Positions 8,313-17,586 of a DNA stretch of 64,000 bases are shown here, piece after piece. This DNA is from Bacillus_BU sp051233475. Lineage in GTDB: Bacteria; Bacillota; Bacilli; Bacillales; Cytobacillaceae. The notes beneath the pieces are model-generated. The model saw only the letters and a program-made list of their open reading frames with translations. It was not told the DNA's origin and did no database searches. Numbering within the stretch: the stretch's first letter is position 1; the number at the start of each line of letters is the position of its first letter. Both the position numbers and the translations under genes were made by a program. The stretch covers positions 124,001 through 188,000 of the forward strand of contig NZ_JBKFGH010000002.1 in assembly GCF_051233475.1 (NCBI RefSeq), in the 5' to 3' direction.

Positions 8313-9902
8313 CTAATCCTCAATCTCCATTAACGCTTCTGCACATTTTATGCCGTCAACAGCACTGGACGTGATCCCGCCAGCATAACCTGCACCTTCA
8401 CCACAAGGGTATAACCCTTTGATATTCGTCTCAAATGTCAGTGGATTTCGCTTAATTGTAACGGGTGATGAACTTCGGCTTTCTACAGCTGATAATACGG
8501 CATCATGTTTGATAAAGCCCGCAAGTTTCTTATCCATAACGCGTAACCCGTCTTTTAAACTTTCAACGATAAAATCATCCAGACATTCTCTTAAGTCCGT
8601 TGGTGTAACACCTGGGGTATAAGTTGGGATAACATCGCCAAGTTGTTTACTCCCTTTATCTGCTAAGAAATCCCCGACCAATTGTACGGGTGCAAAATAA
8701 TTTCTGCCACCAAGTTCAAATGCTTTTCGCTCAAGTTTTCTTTGAAACTCGATCGCCGCCAAAACATCTCCATCAAAATCCTTTGGTGTGACAGAAACAA
8801 GCAAGGCACTATTAGCATTTTCACCACTTCTTGCACTATAGCTCATACCGTTTGTCACGACTGCATTTTTTTCTGATGCAGCAGCCACCACATGACCTCC
8901 AGGGCACATGCAAAACGTATAAACACCTCGTCCATTAGGAAGATGGGCATTCAACTTATACTCAGATGCACCAAGTAGTGGATTATTTGCAAAGCTGCCG
9001 AATTGCTGTAAATCGATGTCTTTTTGGTGATGCTCAATCCGCACACCTACAGCAAAAGGCTTCGGTATCATCTCTACACCTATATCCTTTAACATATAAA
9101 AAGTATCCCGAGCACTATGCCCGATCGCCAATACTACAGCATCGGTCTCGATGACTGCTGACTTTCCTTGGCTTTCAAGTACCACGCCTCGAACTTCACC
9201 ATTTTCAATGATAAGCTCCTTCATTTTCGTTTCGAAACGCACTTCCCCACCGAGCCGTTCGATTTTTTTACGAATATTTCTAACAACATTGATCAAAATG
9301 TCCGTTCCAATATGGGGCTTTGATAAATAAGCAATCTTACTAGGAGCACCAGCTTCGATCAATTCCTTTAATACTTTCGGAATTCTCGTATTTTTGATAC
9401 CGGTTGTCAATTTCCCATCTGAAAATGTTCCGGCTCCGCCTTCACCAAATTGGACATTACTACTCGTTTCAAGCTCGCCGTTTTGCCAAAATTTATCAAC
9501 AGCCAGTTTTCTTTTATCGACGTCCATTCCTTGCTCTACAACAACGGGGTTTAAACCATGTTCTGCTAATACCAAGGCACTGAAAAGTCCAGCAGGTCCA
9601 CTGCCAACTACAACAGGACGGGTGGTTTTATTGGTTTTCTTGATAACATATTCTAATGGTGTTATGGATGCGACATTTTTTATTCCTAAATAAGATCTCT
9701 CATTTTCAATTTCAACATCAACTGAATACACAAGCTGGACATTATTTTTTTCCCTTGCGTCAATCGACTTCTTAGAAATAAGAAAAGACTTTATTTTGTC
9801 TTGTTTGACCCTTAGGATTTTCTGGATTTTCTGAGCTAAAAGTTCATTTTCCTTATTTGGGTCAAAATCAGCACGAAGCTTGATATTACTTATTCTTAAC
9901 AT
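8313..9902 (-). CDS. FAD-dependent oxidoreductase (COG2509 type)
   Basis: Flavoprotein of 529 residues. The Rossmann FAD motif VVGSGPAGLFSALVLAEHG lies near residue 100, after an N-terminal domain typical of these uncharacterised FAD-dependent dehydrogenases. Further conserved stretches are GGAGTFSDGKL, CMCPGGHVV and, at the C-terminus, GLYPCGEGAGYAGGI, which contacts the flavin. The reaction is unknown. I chose the ATG at 9902 because AGGATGG lies 8 bases upstream; the ATG four codons earlier lacks spacing. The distance to DUF4256 (75 bases) permits co-transcription. Confidence 0.85.
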   Translation of the reverse strand: MLRISNIKLRADFDPNKENELLAQKIQKILRVKQDKIKSFLISKKSIDAREKNNVQLVYSVDVEIENERSYLGIKNVASITPLEYVIKKTNKTTRPVVVGSGPAGLFSALVLAEHGLNPVVVEQGMDVDKRKLAVDKFWQNGELETSSNVQFGEGGAGTFSDGKLTTGIKNTRIPKVLKELIEAGAPSKIAYLSKPHIGTDILINVVRNIRKKIERLGGEVRFETKMKELIIENGEVRGVVLESQGKSAVIETDAVVLAIGHSARDTFYMLKDIGVEMIPKPFAVGVRIEHHQKDIDLQQFGSFANNPLLGASEYKLNAHLPNGRGVYTFCMCPGGHVVAAASEKNAVVTNGMSYSARSGENANSALLVSVTPKDFDGDVLAAIEFQRKLERKAFELGGRNYFAPVQLVGDFLADKGSKQLGDVIPTYTPGVTPTDLRECLDDFIVESLKDGLRVMDKKLAGFIKHDAVLSAVESRSSSPVTIKRNPLTFETNIKGLYPCGEGAGYAGGITSSAVDGIKCAEALMEIED

Positions 9903-9977
9903 GTTAAATTCCATCCTAAATTTATTTTTGCAGTTATGATCATTTCCCTACAGTAGGCCTCTAGGTGGACGCAAAAA

Positions 9978-10544
<567 letters not shown>

Positions 10545-10630
10545 ACTAAACCTCCTCGTATAAGATATTTAGAACTACTTTAAGAAATATACTTTCCTTT
10601 TTTTATTGCTGTTGTTCAAACATTTATACT

Positions 10631-11173
10631 TTAGATTTTTAAAGTCTGTATGACAGATTGGCTATCAAGATCCCAAAGTTCAATTTGCCCATTTTCATAT
10701 AACGCAAAGGACATAGTACCATCCTTTGGAATTGTCGTGCTTCCGGGATTTAGTACGATGATCCCGTCTTGTTCTTTGAGTACTTTGACATGCGTATGGC
10801 CGGATACAACAACCTGGCAGCCAAGCTTTTTCGCTTCCTGAATGCGCTCTTCTTCCGACTCCTCATATCCATGTACCAAATAAAATTTATAGTTGTCGAA
10901 GGTAATAACCCTTGATTTATTGGATAGGTCTTGCTCTGTAACCATCTCATCAACATCCGCATCACAGTTCCCGCGGACATAGACAATATCTGTTCGATCC
11001 TTTAGAAATTCAGCCAATTTCTTTGGATTATACGTTTCAGGAAGATCATTTCGCGGTCCATGATAAAGGACATCGCCCAAATGGCAAATTTGCTTAGAAC
11101 CTTCAAGAAGCTTTAGAGCATGGACTACATTTTCATAACCACCATGCGAATCACTGATAAATCCCAATCTCAT
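10631..11173 (-). CDS. YfcE/YsnB-type metallophosphoesterase
   Basis: Calcineurin-like phosphodiesterase of 180 residues. The five metal-binding blocks are all visible: SDSHGG (about 7), GDVLYH, GNCDADVDE, HGYE and GHTHV, followed by NPGS. Family members hydrolyse phosphodiesters in vitro with Mn2+; the physiological substrate is unclear. An ATG at 11206 is open, but GGGAGGA nine bases before the ATG at 11173 and the family length favour the latter. Confidence 0.88.
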   Translation of the reverse strand: MRLGFISDSHGGYENVVHALKLLEGSKQICHLGDVLYHGPRNDLPETYNPKKLAEFLKDRTDIVYVRGNCDADVDEMVTEQDLSNKSRVITFDNYKFYLVHGYEESEEERIQEAKKLGCQVVVSGHTHVKVLKEQDGIIVLNPGSTTIPKDGTMSFALYENGQIELWDLDSQSVIQTLKI

Positions 11174-11221
11174 ATCATCATTCCTCCCGTGACAAATCAA
11201 ATGCATTTGAAAAATTTCTTT

Positions 11222-12607
11222 TTATTTTTTCAGGACAAGCTTCACAACTGACTCAATCTGAGCAGTATGTGGGAACATATCCACCGGTTGTATATATTCC
11301 ACTTTAAACTTGGCACCCAATACCTGAATATCCTTCGCTAACGTCGACGGATTACAAGAAACATAAACCACTTTCTTTGGCTCCACCTGTAAAATCGTAT
11401 TCAACAGCTGCTGATCCAACCCTGTTCTTGGAGGGTCAACTACGATAACATCTGGCTTCCAGCCTTTTTTGGTCCATTTCGGCAGAACCTCTTCGGCTTT
11501 CCCTGGTACATACTTTGTATTATTGAAGCCGTGGCGTTTCGCATTTTTCTTCGCATCTTCGATTGATTCAGGAATGATGTCCATACCACGGACTTCTCCA
11601 GCTTTATCAGCCAGCCATAACCCAATTGTTCCAACACCACAATAGGCATCAACGACCTTTTCGGTACCTGTTAACGCGGCAGCTTTTTTCACTTCATCGT
11701 ATAGTTTCACGGTTTGAACAGGGTTTAATTGAAAGAACGTTCTTGCCGATAATTCAAATGACAAATCACCGAGTGTTTCCTGGATAAATTCCTCACCCTC
11801 AAGTGAAACTGTTTCTTCTCCAAAAATCAACGAAGTTTTAGCACCGTTAATGTTTTGCATAATCGACTTTACTTCAGGGATCGCATCTAAGATTCTTTCG
11901 ATAATATAATCTTTCTTTGGCAGCTCCACTTGTGCCGTAATCAGAACGATTTGCAGCTCGCCGCTTTGCACCCCTACCCTGGAAACGATGGTTCTCACGA
12001 TTCCTTTGCGAGTTTTTTCATTATATATCGGGATTTGAAGATCGTTTAAAATCTTTTTAACTGTTTCTGTCGCTTTATTCGTAAGAGGATGCTGCACGGC
12101 ACATTGCTGAATGTCAATCAGCTTATGAGAATTAATCCCATAAAGTCCAGCAAGCACTTTTCCTCGGTCGTTGAGCCCTACCTGAAACTGGCTCTTGTTT
12201 CGATACCCCCAAGGATCCTCCATCCCAATAGTGTCGCGAATATCCAGCTCGGCAACAGGTAACTTCGTGTGACGCTCCATTGACTGGATGATAATATCTC
12301 GTTTCTCCTTCAATTGTCGGTCATAGGCTAGATGCTGAAGTTGGCAGCCGCCGCACTGATCGTACACTGGACAAAGGGGCTGGACACGATGTTCAGATGG
12401 TTTACGAATCTTTTTGATTTTTGCCTCAGCAAACTTCGGATTAATGGCGGTTGCTTCGACGACGACTTCTTCGCCTGGCAGGGCACCTGGTACGAATACG
12501 ACTTGACGTTTGAAATAACCGACGCCTTCGCCATTGATTCCTAAGCGTTTGATCGTTAGCGGGAAGGTTTGTCCCGGGGTAATTTTAACTATTTCTTGTT
12601 TTTGCAT
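11222..12607 (-). CDS. rlmD: 23S rRNA (uracil-C5)-methyltransferase, RlmD/RlmCD type
   Basis: SAM-dependent m5U methyltransferase of 461 residues. An N-terminal TRAM RNA-binding domain (about 5-60) precedes a [4Fe-4S] cysteine cluster (CPVYDQCGGCQLQHL), then the Rossmann methyltransferase domain with VVDAYCGVGTIGLW and VVDPPRTGLD, and the catalytic Cys in YVSCNPSTLAKD. Bacillaceae carry two such paralogues (YefA/RlmCD and YfjO). The AlkA neighbour matches the yfjO-yfjP order of B. subtilis. The start at 12607 has GGAGTGAG upstream. The AlkA stop is only 17 bases away, so the two are co-transcribed. Confidence 0.88.
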   Translation of the reverse strand: MQKQEIVKITPGQTFPLTIKRLGINGEGVGYFKRQVVFVPGALPGEEVVVEATAINPKFAEAKIKKIRKPSEHRVQPLCPVYDQCGGCQLQHLAYDRQLKEKRDIIIQSMERHTKLPVAELDIRDTIGMEDPWGYRNKSQFQVGLNDRGKVLAGLYGINSHKLIDIQQCAVQHPLTNKATETVKKILNDLQIPIYNEKTRKGIVRTIVSRVGVQSGELQIVLITAQVELPKKDYIIERILDAIPEVKSIMQNINGAKTSLIFGEETVSLEGEEFIQETLGDLSFELSARTFFQLNPVQTVKLYDEVKKAAALTGTEKVVDAYCGVGTIGLWLADKAGEVRGMDIIPESIEDAKKNAKRHGFNNTKYVPGKAEEVLPKWTKKGWKPDVIVVDPPRTGLDQQLLNTILQVEPKKVVYVSCNPSTLAKDIQVLGAKFKVEYIQPVDMFPHTAQIESVVKLVLKK

Positions 12608-12624
12608 GATTTTCTCACTCCAAT

Positions 12625-13491
12625 TTATTCGATGCTGCGCCATAGATATAATGAGGCGTAGCTTAAGTACGGTTCCCAGTCTTGCTTATATTTTTGCATT
12701 TCTTCAATGGTTGGTTTTCGGTCCATTCCGAATAGCTTTTTGATTGCATTTTGAATGCCGATGTCGGCGATTGGGAACAAATTCGGTCTTCCCAGTGCAA
12801 ACAATAGGAAGTTTTGAACCGTCCATGGCCCTACACCACGCAGCTTCACCATGTGATGCAATACTTCTTCATCCGTCATCTGCTTTATTTTTTCCAAATC
12901 AAGTAAGCCTTCTGTAATCGCCTTGCCAATTCCAATCACATATTCAGCCTTCCGCCCGCTGAATTGCAGTTCTCTCAGCTGCTCCACTTCAATTTGCGCT
13001 ACCACTTCCGGCCGAGGATAAAACCAAACCCCATCGATTTCAAAACCAAATGTATTAACAAATCTAGTTGATAGCGTATGGGCAAACGCCATATTAAGCT
13101 GCTGATGGATGATGCATTTCAACAGACATCCATACGGATCAAAATCTAATACGAGCGGTGCCCCGTAATGCTCCTTAAACAGTTCGCGGAGGTTTGTATT
13201 TTCAAAATGACGATACACGGATTGTAACGGTATCTTCCATTGAAAAATCTGTTCGATTTTTTCAATTACCTGATCTTTATTAGTATGCTCGTGACCACAA
13301 ACAATAAAGCTTGGATTCTCCGTAGTTCCAATCGCTTGAACCTCAACCACGGTTGGTTGATTTTCAATCCATACTGGAACCTTCACTGAACGTTGTTCGA
13401 GTGAGATGACATTTAACGGGTCAAAGGCTTGACGTCTTAACACCTCATCAAAATTATAAGGACCGTTTATTGTTATATTTTCCTGCCACAC
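12625..13491 (-). CDS. alkA: DNA-3-methyladenine glycosylase, AlkA type
   Basis: HhH-GPD base-excision repair glycosylase of 288 residues. An N-terminal AlkA-like beta domain is followed by the helix-hairpin-helix LRGVGPWTVQNFLLFALG (about 218-235) and the catalytic aspartate in FPIADIGIQ (about 242). It removes alkylated purines from DNA. The IIHQQLNMAFA segment is the usual conserved helix. It is first in an operon with the RNA methyltransferase, equivalent to YfjP of B. subtilis. Confidence 0.9.
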   Translation of the reverse strand: MWQENITINGPYNFDEVLRRQAFDPLNVISLEQRSVKVPVWIENQPTVVEVQAIGTTENPSFIVCGHEHTNKDQVIEKIEQIFQWKIPLQSVYRHFENTNLRELFKEHYGAPLVLDFDPYGCLLKCIIHQQLNMAFAHTLSTRFVNTFGFEIDGVWFYPRPEVVAQIEVEQLRELQFSGRKAEYVIGIGKAITEGLLDLEKIKQMTDEEVLHHMVKLRGVGPWTVQNFLLFALGRPNLFPIADIGIQNAIKKLFGMDRKPTIEEMQKYKQDWEPYLSYASLYLWRSIE

Positions 13492-13660
13492 GCTATAATT
13501 CCGTCCTTTTCGTTTTTATTTTTATTTTATCAAATCGTCTTATTAAACTGCATTGTTGTATTTTTGGATTACCAAAGGCGGTAATAGGGGGAGAATGCGT
13601 GGCTTGTACCATAAAGGGGTGTGGTTGGGCATATATGGGATAAGTTGTACATAATCAAAA

Positions 13661-13850
13661 AACTTGTCCCATATATTTTCAGAGTTGGATCATAAATTTC
13701 AAAAGTTGGTCCATAAATTTCAAAAGTTGTCCGATATATTTTTAAAGTTTGTCCATATATTTTTTGAAATGTACCATATCCACATTTTAACGGGCATAAC
13801 GACCTTCATACGGGCAAATATTTCTCAAAAAATCGAGAAATCCTCGAAAA
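13661..13850. repeat. 21-bp repeat array with conserved tail (copy 1)
   Basis: About five degenerate 21-base units of the type AGTTGGTCCATAAATTTCAAA, ending in a non-repetitive tail containing ACGGGCATAA and GGGCAAATATT. The same units and the same tail recur at 48660-48850. It lies between pdaA and alkA, upstream of alkA. An open frame at 13664-13966 is only the array read in phase (21 is a multiple of 3) and is not a gene. The rest of 13492-14011 is AT-rich without other features. Confidence 0.8.
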
Positions 13851-14011
13851 AAAGAGTAATTTTATTAAAAACAATAGTTTTCAGCCCAAAAAATTCAATA
13901 AATCCTAATAAAAAATCAAAAAAGAGCTGCTCTCTCTTCAGATTAAACAAAATTGCCGAAGAATAAACGAACAACCCGGCCTTTCCAAGCAAAACAAAGC
14001 CCGCCAAAAAG

Positions 14012-14036
14012 AAAACCCGGATTACCTCCGGGATTT
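14012..14036 (-). terminator. Terminator of pdaA
   Basis: AAAACCCGG / CCGGGATTTT hairpin directly after the pdaA stop on the minus strand. Confidence 0.75.
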
Positions 14037-14043
14037 TCTACTC

Positions 14044-14844
14044 TCAATATAACATACTCTCTTTCATCTCTTTATTCAAGATTAAGTCGTCCAAGCTTTT
14101 AAAGGTGTATCCATCACTTTTCAGATCTTGAATCACTTTCTCAAGGGCATCCGCATTATCTTTAGAAACGGAATGCAGCAGCATGATTGAGCCTGGATGA
14201 ACCTGGCGCATTATATTGTCATAAGAATATTTCCAGCCCTTTTGACTATCGGTATTCCAGTCAATAAAGGCCAATGACCAAAATACATGAATATACCCCA
14301 GCTCTTTTGCTTTTACTAAGGTTCGTTCCGTAAATACACCGCGGGGTGGCCTTAGATACATCATTTCTTTTTGCCCGGTCAGTTTTTCGGTTTCGACCTT
14401 CACCTTTTCCAGTTCCTCAGCAAGCCGCTCATCACTTACTTTTGAAAAATCAGGATGATGCCAGGAATGATTTCCGATAATATGCCCTTCTTTAACCATC
14501 CGCTTTACCAGGTCTGGGGCACTTTTCAAATAATGTCCGGTTACAAAGAAGGTCGCCGGTACTTTTTCCTTTTTCAAGACATCGAGAATTTTTTCGGTAT
14601 AGCCATTTTCATAGCCGTTATCGAAGGTTAAATACAAAACCTTTTTATCGGTATCGCCTTTATAGTAGGCCCCATGTCGTTCAAGCAACCCTTCAAGCAT
14701 TTTCCCAGCATCGGCGGGCTGCCCGTTAACCCCCTTCTTGAATCCCCAGTGAATAGGGGCATTGCTAATTTGACCATGGGCAATCTCCCCTATTCCCAAC
14801 ATCAGAATCAATATGAAAAAAAGATGCCGATAAACGTATTTCAT
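14044..14844 (-). CDS. pdaA: Peptidoglycan muramic-acid deacetylase PdaA
   Basis: Carbohydrate esterase 4 polysaccharide deacetylase of 266 residues with an N-terminal signal peptide (about 1-24). It removes acetyl groups from muramic acid, a step in making the muramic delta-lactam of the spore cortex. Visible motifs are TFDNGYENGY (catalytic Asp and metal Asp), HSWHHPD (metal histidines), RPPRGVF, and LLHSVS near the end. The WGFKK segment after the signal peptide is typical of PdaA itself rather than other CE4 enzymes. The start has GGAGG at 7 bases. Spore-specific expression is expected from the family. Confidence 0.9.
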   Translation of the reverse strand: MKYVYRHLFFILILMLGIGEIAHGQISNAPIHWGFKKGVNGQPADAGKMLEGLLERHGAYYKGDTDKKVLYLTFDNGYENGYTEKILDVLKKEKVPATFFVTGHYLKSAPDLVKRMVKEGHIIGNHSWHHPDFSKVSDERLAEELEKVKVETEKLTGQKEMMYLRPPRGVFTERTLVKAKELGYIHVFWSLAFIDWNTDSQKGWKYSYDNIMRQVHPGSIMLLHSVSKDNADALEKVIQDLKSDGYTFKSLDDLILNKEMKESMLY

Positions 14845-14928
14845 CTGCCATCCTCCATCTATTTTGTGATGGATTTATTTTTCCCCTGATTTTTTTAAAA
14901 ATAAGGATGTTTTCCTTTTTTATAAAAT

Positions 14929-14958
14929 TTGACAATATCAACAAAGGAAAAATATGTA
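14929..14958 (+). promoter_or_regulatory. Sigma-A type promoter
   Basis: TTGACA (14929-14934), 18-base spacer, TATGTA (14953-14958), 37 bases before the start of the small gene at 14995. Confidence 0.55.
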
Positions 14959-14994
14959 ATAATGAGATTAAGACAAACGGGCGGAGGAATGATC

Positions 14995-15300
14995 ATGATT
15001 GATTCTTATTTACGCGAATTACGAAATATTAGGATTACTCTTGTTATATTAACAATTATTCTGGCATTTACTTCTGGAAACCGAACAGAAATTGTTCATG
15101 ACAATACTGATTCAAACTGGCCGCAATTCCAATATTCCAATATGGTTCAATTAGAAAATGGACATTTCGGGGTTTTATCAGGAGACAGTCAAGCTAGAGG
15201 TAATGAACAGTTAAAAATTTATTATTATGACGCGGAAAAAAATGAAGTGATTTTAAAAAAGGAAACGCCTTTAAGTAATGTTGTAGAGGTGTTTGAGTAA
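14995..15300 (+). CDS. Small membrane-anchored protein, unknown
   Basis: Protein of 101 residues with one hydrophobic helix (about 16-32) after a basic N-terminus, then a polar domain with acidic and aromatic residues. I do not recognise the family. Two ATGs are two codons apart. GGAGG at 14983-14987 is 7 bases from the second (14995) and only one base from the first, so I start at 14995. A promoter and a strong terminator frame the gene, so it is likely expressed as a single cistron. Confidence 0.7.
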   Translation: MIDSYLRELRNIRITLVILTIILAFTSGNRTEIVHDNTDSNWPQFQYSNMVQLENGHFGVLSGDSQARGNEQLKIYYYDAEKNEVILKKETPLSNVVEVFE

Positions 15301-15304
15301 GGAA

Positions 15305-15348
15305 AAGGACCAGAATGCATTTGAGATGCAATCTGGTCCTTATTTTTT
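15305..15348. terminator. Bidirectional terminator
   Basis: AAGGACCAGA-TGCAT / ATGCA-TCTGGTCCTT hairpin with a T-run, shared by the small membrane gene and the convergent fumarase gene. Confidence 0.9.
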
Positions 15349-16900
15349 AATTAAATACTTTATCCTTAAATTGAGCTAATTTTTCTAAAGAAGATAACTC
15401 GACATCTTTGTGAAGGCTGTTTCCGTGTGAATCCATTGTTACTACAGCAGTGAAGCCCTCAACTTGAAGGTGCCACATAGCTTCCGGAAGACCAAATTCT
15501 AATAGGTCCACACCTTCAACAGATTTGATACAGTCAGCATAATACTGAGCTGCTCCGCCGATTGCATTTAGGTATACGCCACCATGCTCTTCTAGGGCAG
15601 CAAGAGTTTTTGGACCCATTCCGCCTTTACCGATAACAGCACGGATGCCAAAGCGCTTCATAACATCACCTTGGTAAGGCTCCTCACGAATACTAGTAGT
15701 TGGGCCTGCAGCTTTAACATGCCATGTTCCTTCTTCATCCTTCAGCATAACAGGTCCACAGTGGTAAATGACTTGACCATTTAAATCTACTGGAGCATCA
15801 TCGCGTTCAGATAAATATTTATGAATGGCGTCACGGCCTGTGTACATCATTCCGTTAATTTTTACAACGTCGCCAACTTTTAACGCACGGATTTGTTCTT
15901 CAGTGATTGGCGCTTGAAGCGTAACAACATTGCTTTCTGTTTCAGTTGAGGCCGCTACTTCGTTTGCAGCTTCCTGATCGGCGAAGTCGATTTTTTCGCC
16001 TTCTTGGTATAACCATTCGTTGATTTTACCTGTTTCAGGGCTGATTTTTACGCCTTGACGACGGTAAGCCCAACAGTTATACGCTACAGATACAAAGAAG
16101 CTTGCCGGAAGACGATTAGCAACACCGATTTTACAGCCTAGTAGTGTTGTTTCTCCACCAAAGCCCATTGTTCCAATGCCAAGTTCATTGGATTTTTCCA
16201 TAATGTAATCTTCTAATTTGCGAAGGTCTTCATTTGGATTAACGTCCTCAACTCCACGGAATAACTGCTCTTTAGCAAGTTCATAACCTGAAGTGCGGTC
16301 TCCCCCGATTCCAACTCCGATAAATCCAGCGCTACAACCTTGACCTTGCGCTTGATATACAGAGTGGAGGATACATTTGCGGATTCCGTCTAAGTCACGG
16401 CCAGCACGGCCAAGTCCTTCAATTTCAGCTGGAAGGCTGTATTGAATGTTTTTATTTTCACAGCCGCCTCCTTTTAAGATAAGGCGTGCATCGATGTAAT
16501 CATTTTCCCATTGTTCAAACTTAATCACAGGAGTCCCTTCCCCAAGGTTGTCCCCAGTATTTTCGCCAGTTAAGGAATCAACTGAATTAGAGCGAAGCTT
16601 TCCGTCCTTCGTTGCTTGAGCAATCGCCGCTCTAATTGCTTTCTTCATTTCGATTTGATTTGCACCAACTGGAGTTTTAATTTTAAAAGTTGGCAGACCA
16701 GTGTCTTGGCAAATTGGTGATACTTTATCATCGGCCATTTTGATATTTTTTGTAATTGTTGCCAAGCTCATTGCTGATCTTGTGCCAGCGCTTTCATGTT
16801 CTTTCGCAGCTGCAACTGCCCGGCGAACGTCCTTTGGCAGGTTTGTTGATGCTTCAACAATCAGCTGGTACATACTTTCTTGAAACTTTTCGATATTCAT
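15347..16900 (-). CDS. Class I fumarate hydratase (Fe-S)
   Basis: Oxygen-sensitive fumarase of 517 residues interconverting fumarate and malate, with alpha and beta domains fused in one chain as in FumA/FumB. Cysteines expected around the [4Fe-4S] cluster and active site occur in SPICQDTGLP (about 64), GGGCENKN and GQGCSAGF. The beta domain carries HCGPV and AAGPTTSIREEPY (about 400-420) and GKGGMG. It may coexist with a class II fumarase elsewhere. The start has AAGGGG. The neighbours do not belong to the TCA cycle. Confidence 0.9.
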   Translation of the reverse strand: MNIEKFQESMYQLIVEASTNLPKDVRRAVAAAKEHESAGTRSAMSLATITKNIKMADDKVSPICQDTGLPTFKIKTPVGANQIEMKKAIRAAIAQATKDGKLRSNSVDSLTGENTGDNLGEGTPVIKFEQWENDYIDARLILKGGGCENKNIQYSLPAEIEGLGRAGRDLDGIRKCILHSVYQAQGQGCSAGFIGVGIGGDRTSGYELAKEQLFRGVEDVNPNEDLRKLEDYIMEKSNELGIGTMGFGGETTLLGCKIGVANRLPASFFVSVAYNCWAYRRQGVKISPETGKINEWLYQEGEKIDFADQEAANEVAASTETESNVVTLQAPITEEQIRALKVGDVVKINGMMYTGRDAIHKYLSERDDAPVDLNGQVIYHCGPVMLKDEEGTWHVKAAGPTTSIREEPYQGDVMKRFGIRAVIGKGGMGPKTLAALEEHGGVYLNAIGGAAQYYADCIKSVEGVDLLEFGLPEAMWHLQVEGFTAVVTMDSHGNSLHKDVELSSLEKLAQFKDKVFN

Positions 16901-17063
16901 CTGGCTTCCCCTTCCCCATTGTTCGATAAGTTTTGAATATTTGTATTATTTCTCACCATTTTCTATTATACTCTGATAGCGTTTAGATGAAAAGTATCTG
17001 AACTTGTTGGGTTTTGTAAGGTGAATGTATGTCATGGTAGTTGGGATTATTTTACCAATAAAA

Positions 17064-17091
17064 AATAGCCAGATAAAGATATCTGACTATT
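17064..17091 (-). terminator. Terminator of the SE1561-family gene
   Basis: AATAGCCAGATA / TATCTGACTATT stem, with the T-run on the minus strand. It overlaps the last codons of the gene. Confidence 0.65.
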
Positions 17092-17275
17092 CCTCTTCTC
17101 GATTATTAAATTCGCGGCACTTGGATTCAATTTCATCAATGAATAAAATAAGACGGTCAATATCCTCTAAATCTGCATCTTCCGGATCAATCGCATCTAA
17201 AACATCTAAAAACATACTTAATCGATGCTTTAAAAAGTCCACTTGTTGATTCTTATCATGGATTTTGCTACCCAA
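17087..17275 (-). CDS. SE1561/YfjT-like small protein
   Basis: Acidic protein of 62 residues with the pattern 'Q.DFLK.RL.MFLDVLD.IDPE.ADLEDIDRL....DE.E.KC..F', which I associate with the SE1561/YfjT family (function unknown, predicted helical). Longer starts exist (TTG 17332, ATG 17305), but neither has a ribosome site. TTG at 17275 is preceded by AAAGGGG at 8 bases and gives the family length. The position between the pdaA and yfkD homologues agrees with B. subtilis gene order. Confidence 0.7.
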   Translation of the reverse strand: MGSKIHDKNQQVDFLKHRLSMFLDVLDAIDPEDADLEDIDRLILFIDEIESKCREFNNREEE

Positions 17276-17395
17276 AACGTTCGCCCCTTTCAGTTTCGAT
17301 TTCATCCTATCGAAAAATGTGTCTTCGTGCAATGTTTTTTGGGAAGTTTTATCGGTTTATGTTATTATCCCTTTAATTTAATAGGAAAACACCTT

Positions 17396-17424
17396 AAAAA
17401 AACGCCCTTCCAGGCGCTTTTTTT
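17396..17424. terminator. Bidirectional terminator
   Basis: Short CGCC / GGCG stem between an A-run and a T-run, downstream of yfkD on the minus strand. Confidence 0.65.
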
Positions 17425-17438
17425 GGGGCTGTAAAAAG

Positions 17439-17536
17439 TTTATCGACGGAATTTTGGGGTTTATCGGCGGTTTTCTCACTTTTATCGACGCTTTTTCGAT
17501 TTTTATCGGCGCTTTTCACACTTTTATCGGCGCAAG
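17439..17536. repeat. 21-bp tandem repeat array (TTTATCGNCG type)
   Basis: Five units beginning TTTATCGACG or TTTATCGGCG at exact 21-base spacing, located just after the yfkD 3' end. The sequence differs from the 13.66-kb array but the period is the same. Confidence 0.8.
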
Positions 17537-17586
17537 TGGTAAAAGTCACCAACACAACTCGTTCTCTTATAAAAGCCGACTACCGA

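Noticed and set aside
13664..13966. 100-codon plus-strand frame.
   Set aside because: It is the 21-bp repeat array read in phase; the repetitive 'KFQKL.HKF' composition is an artefact of a period divisible by three.
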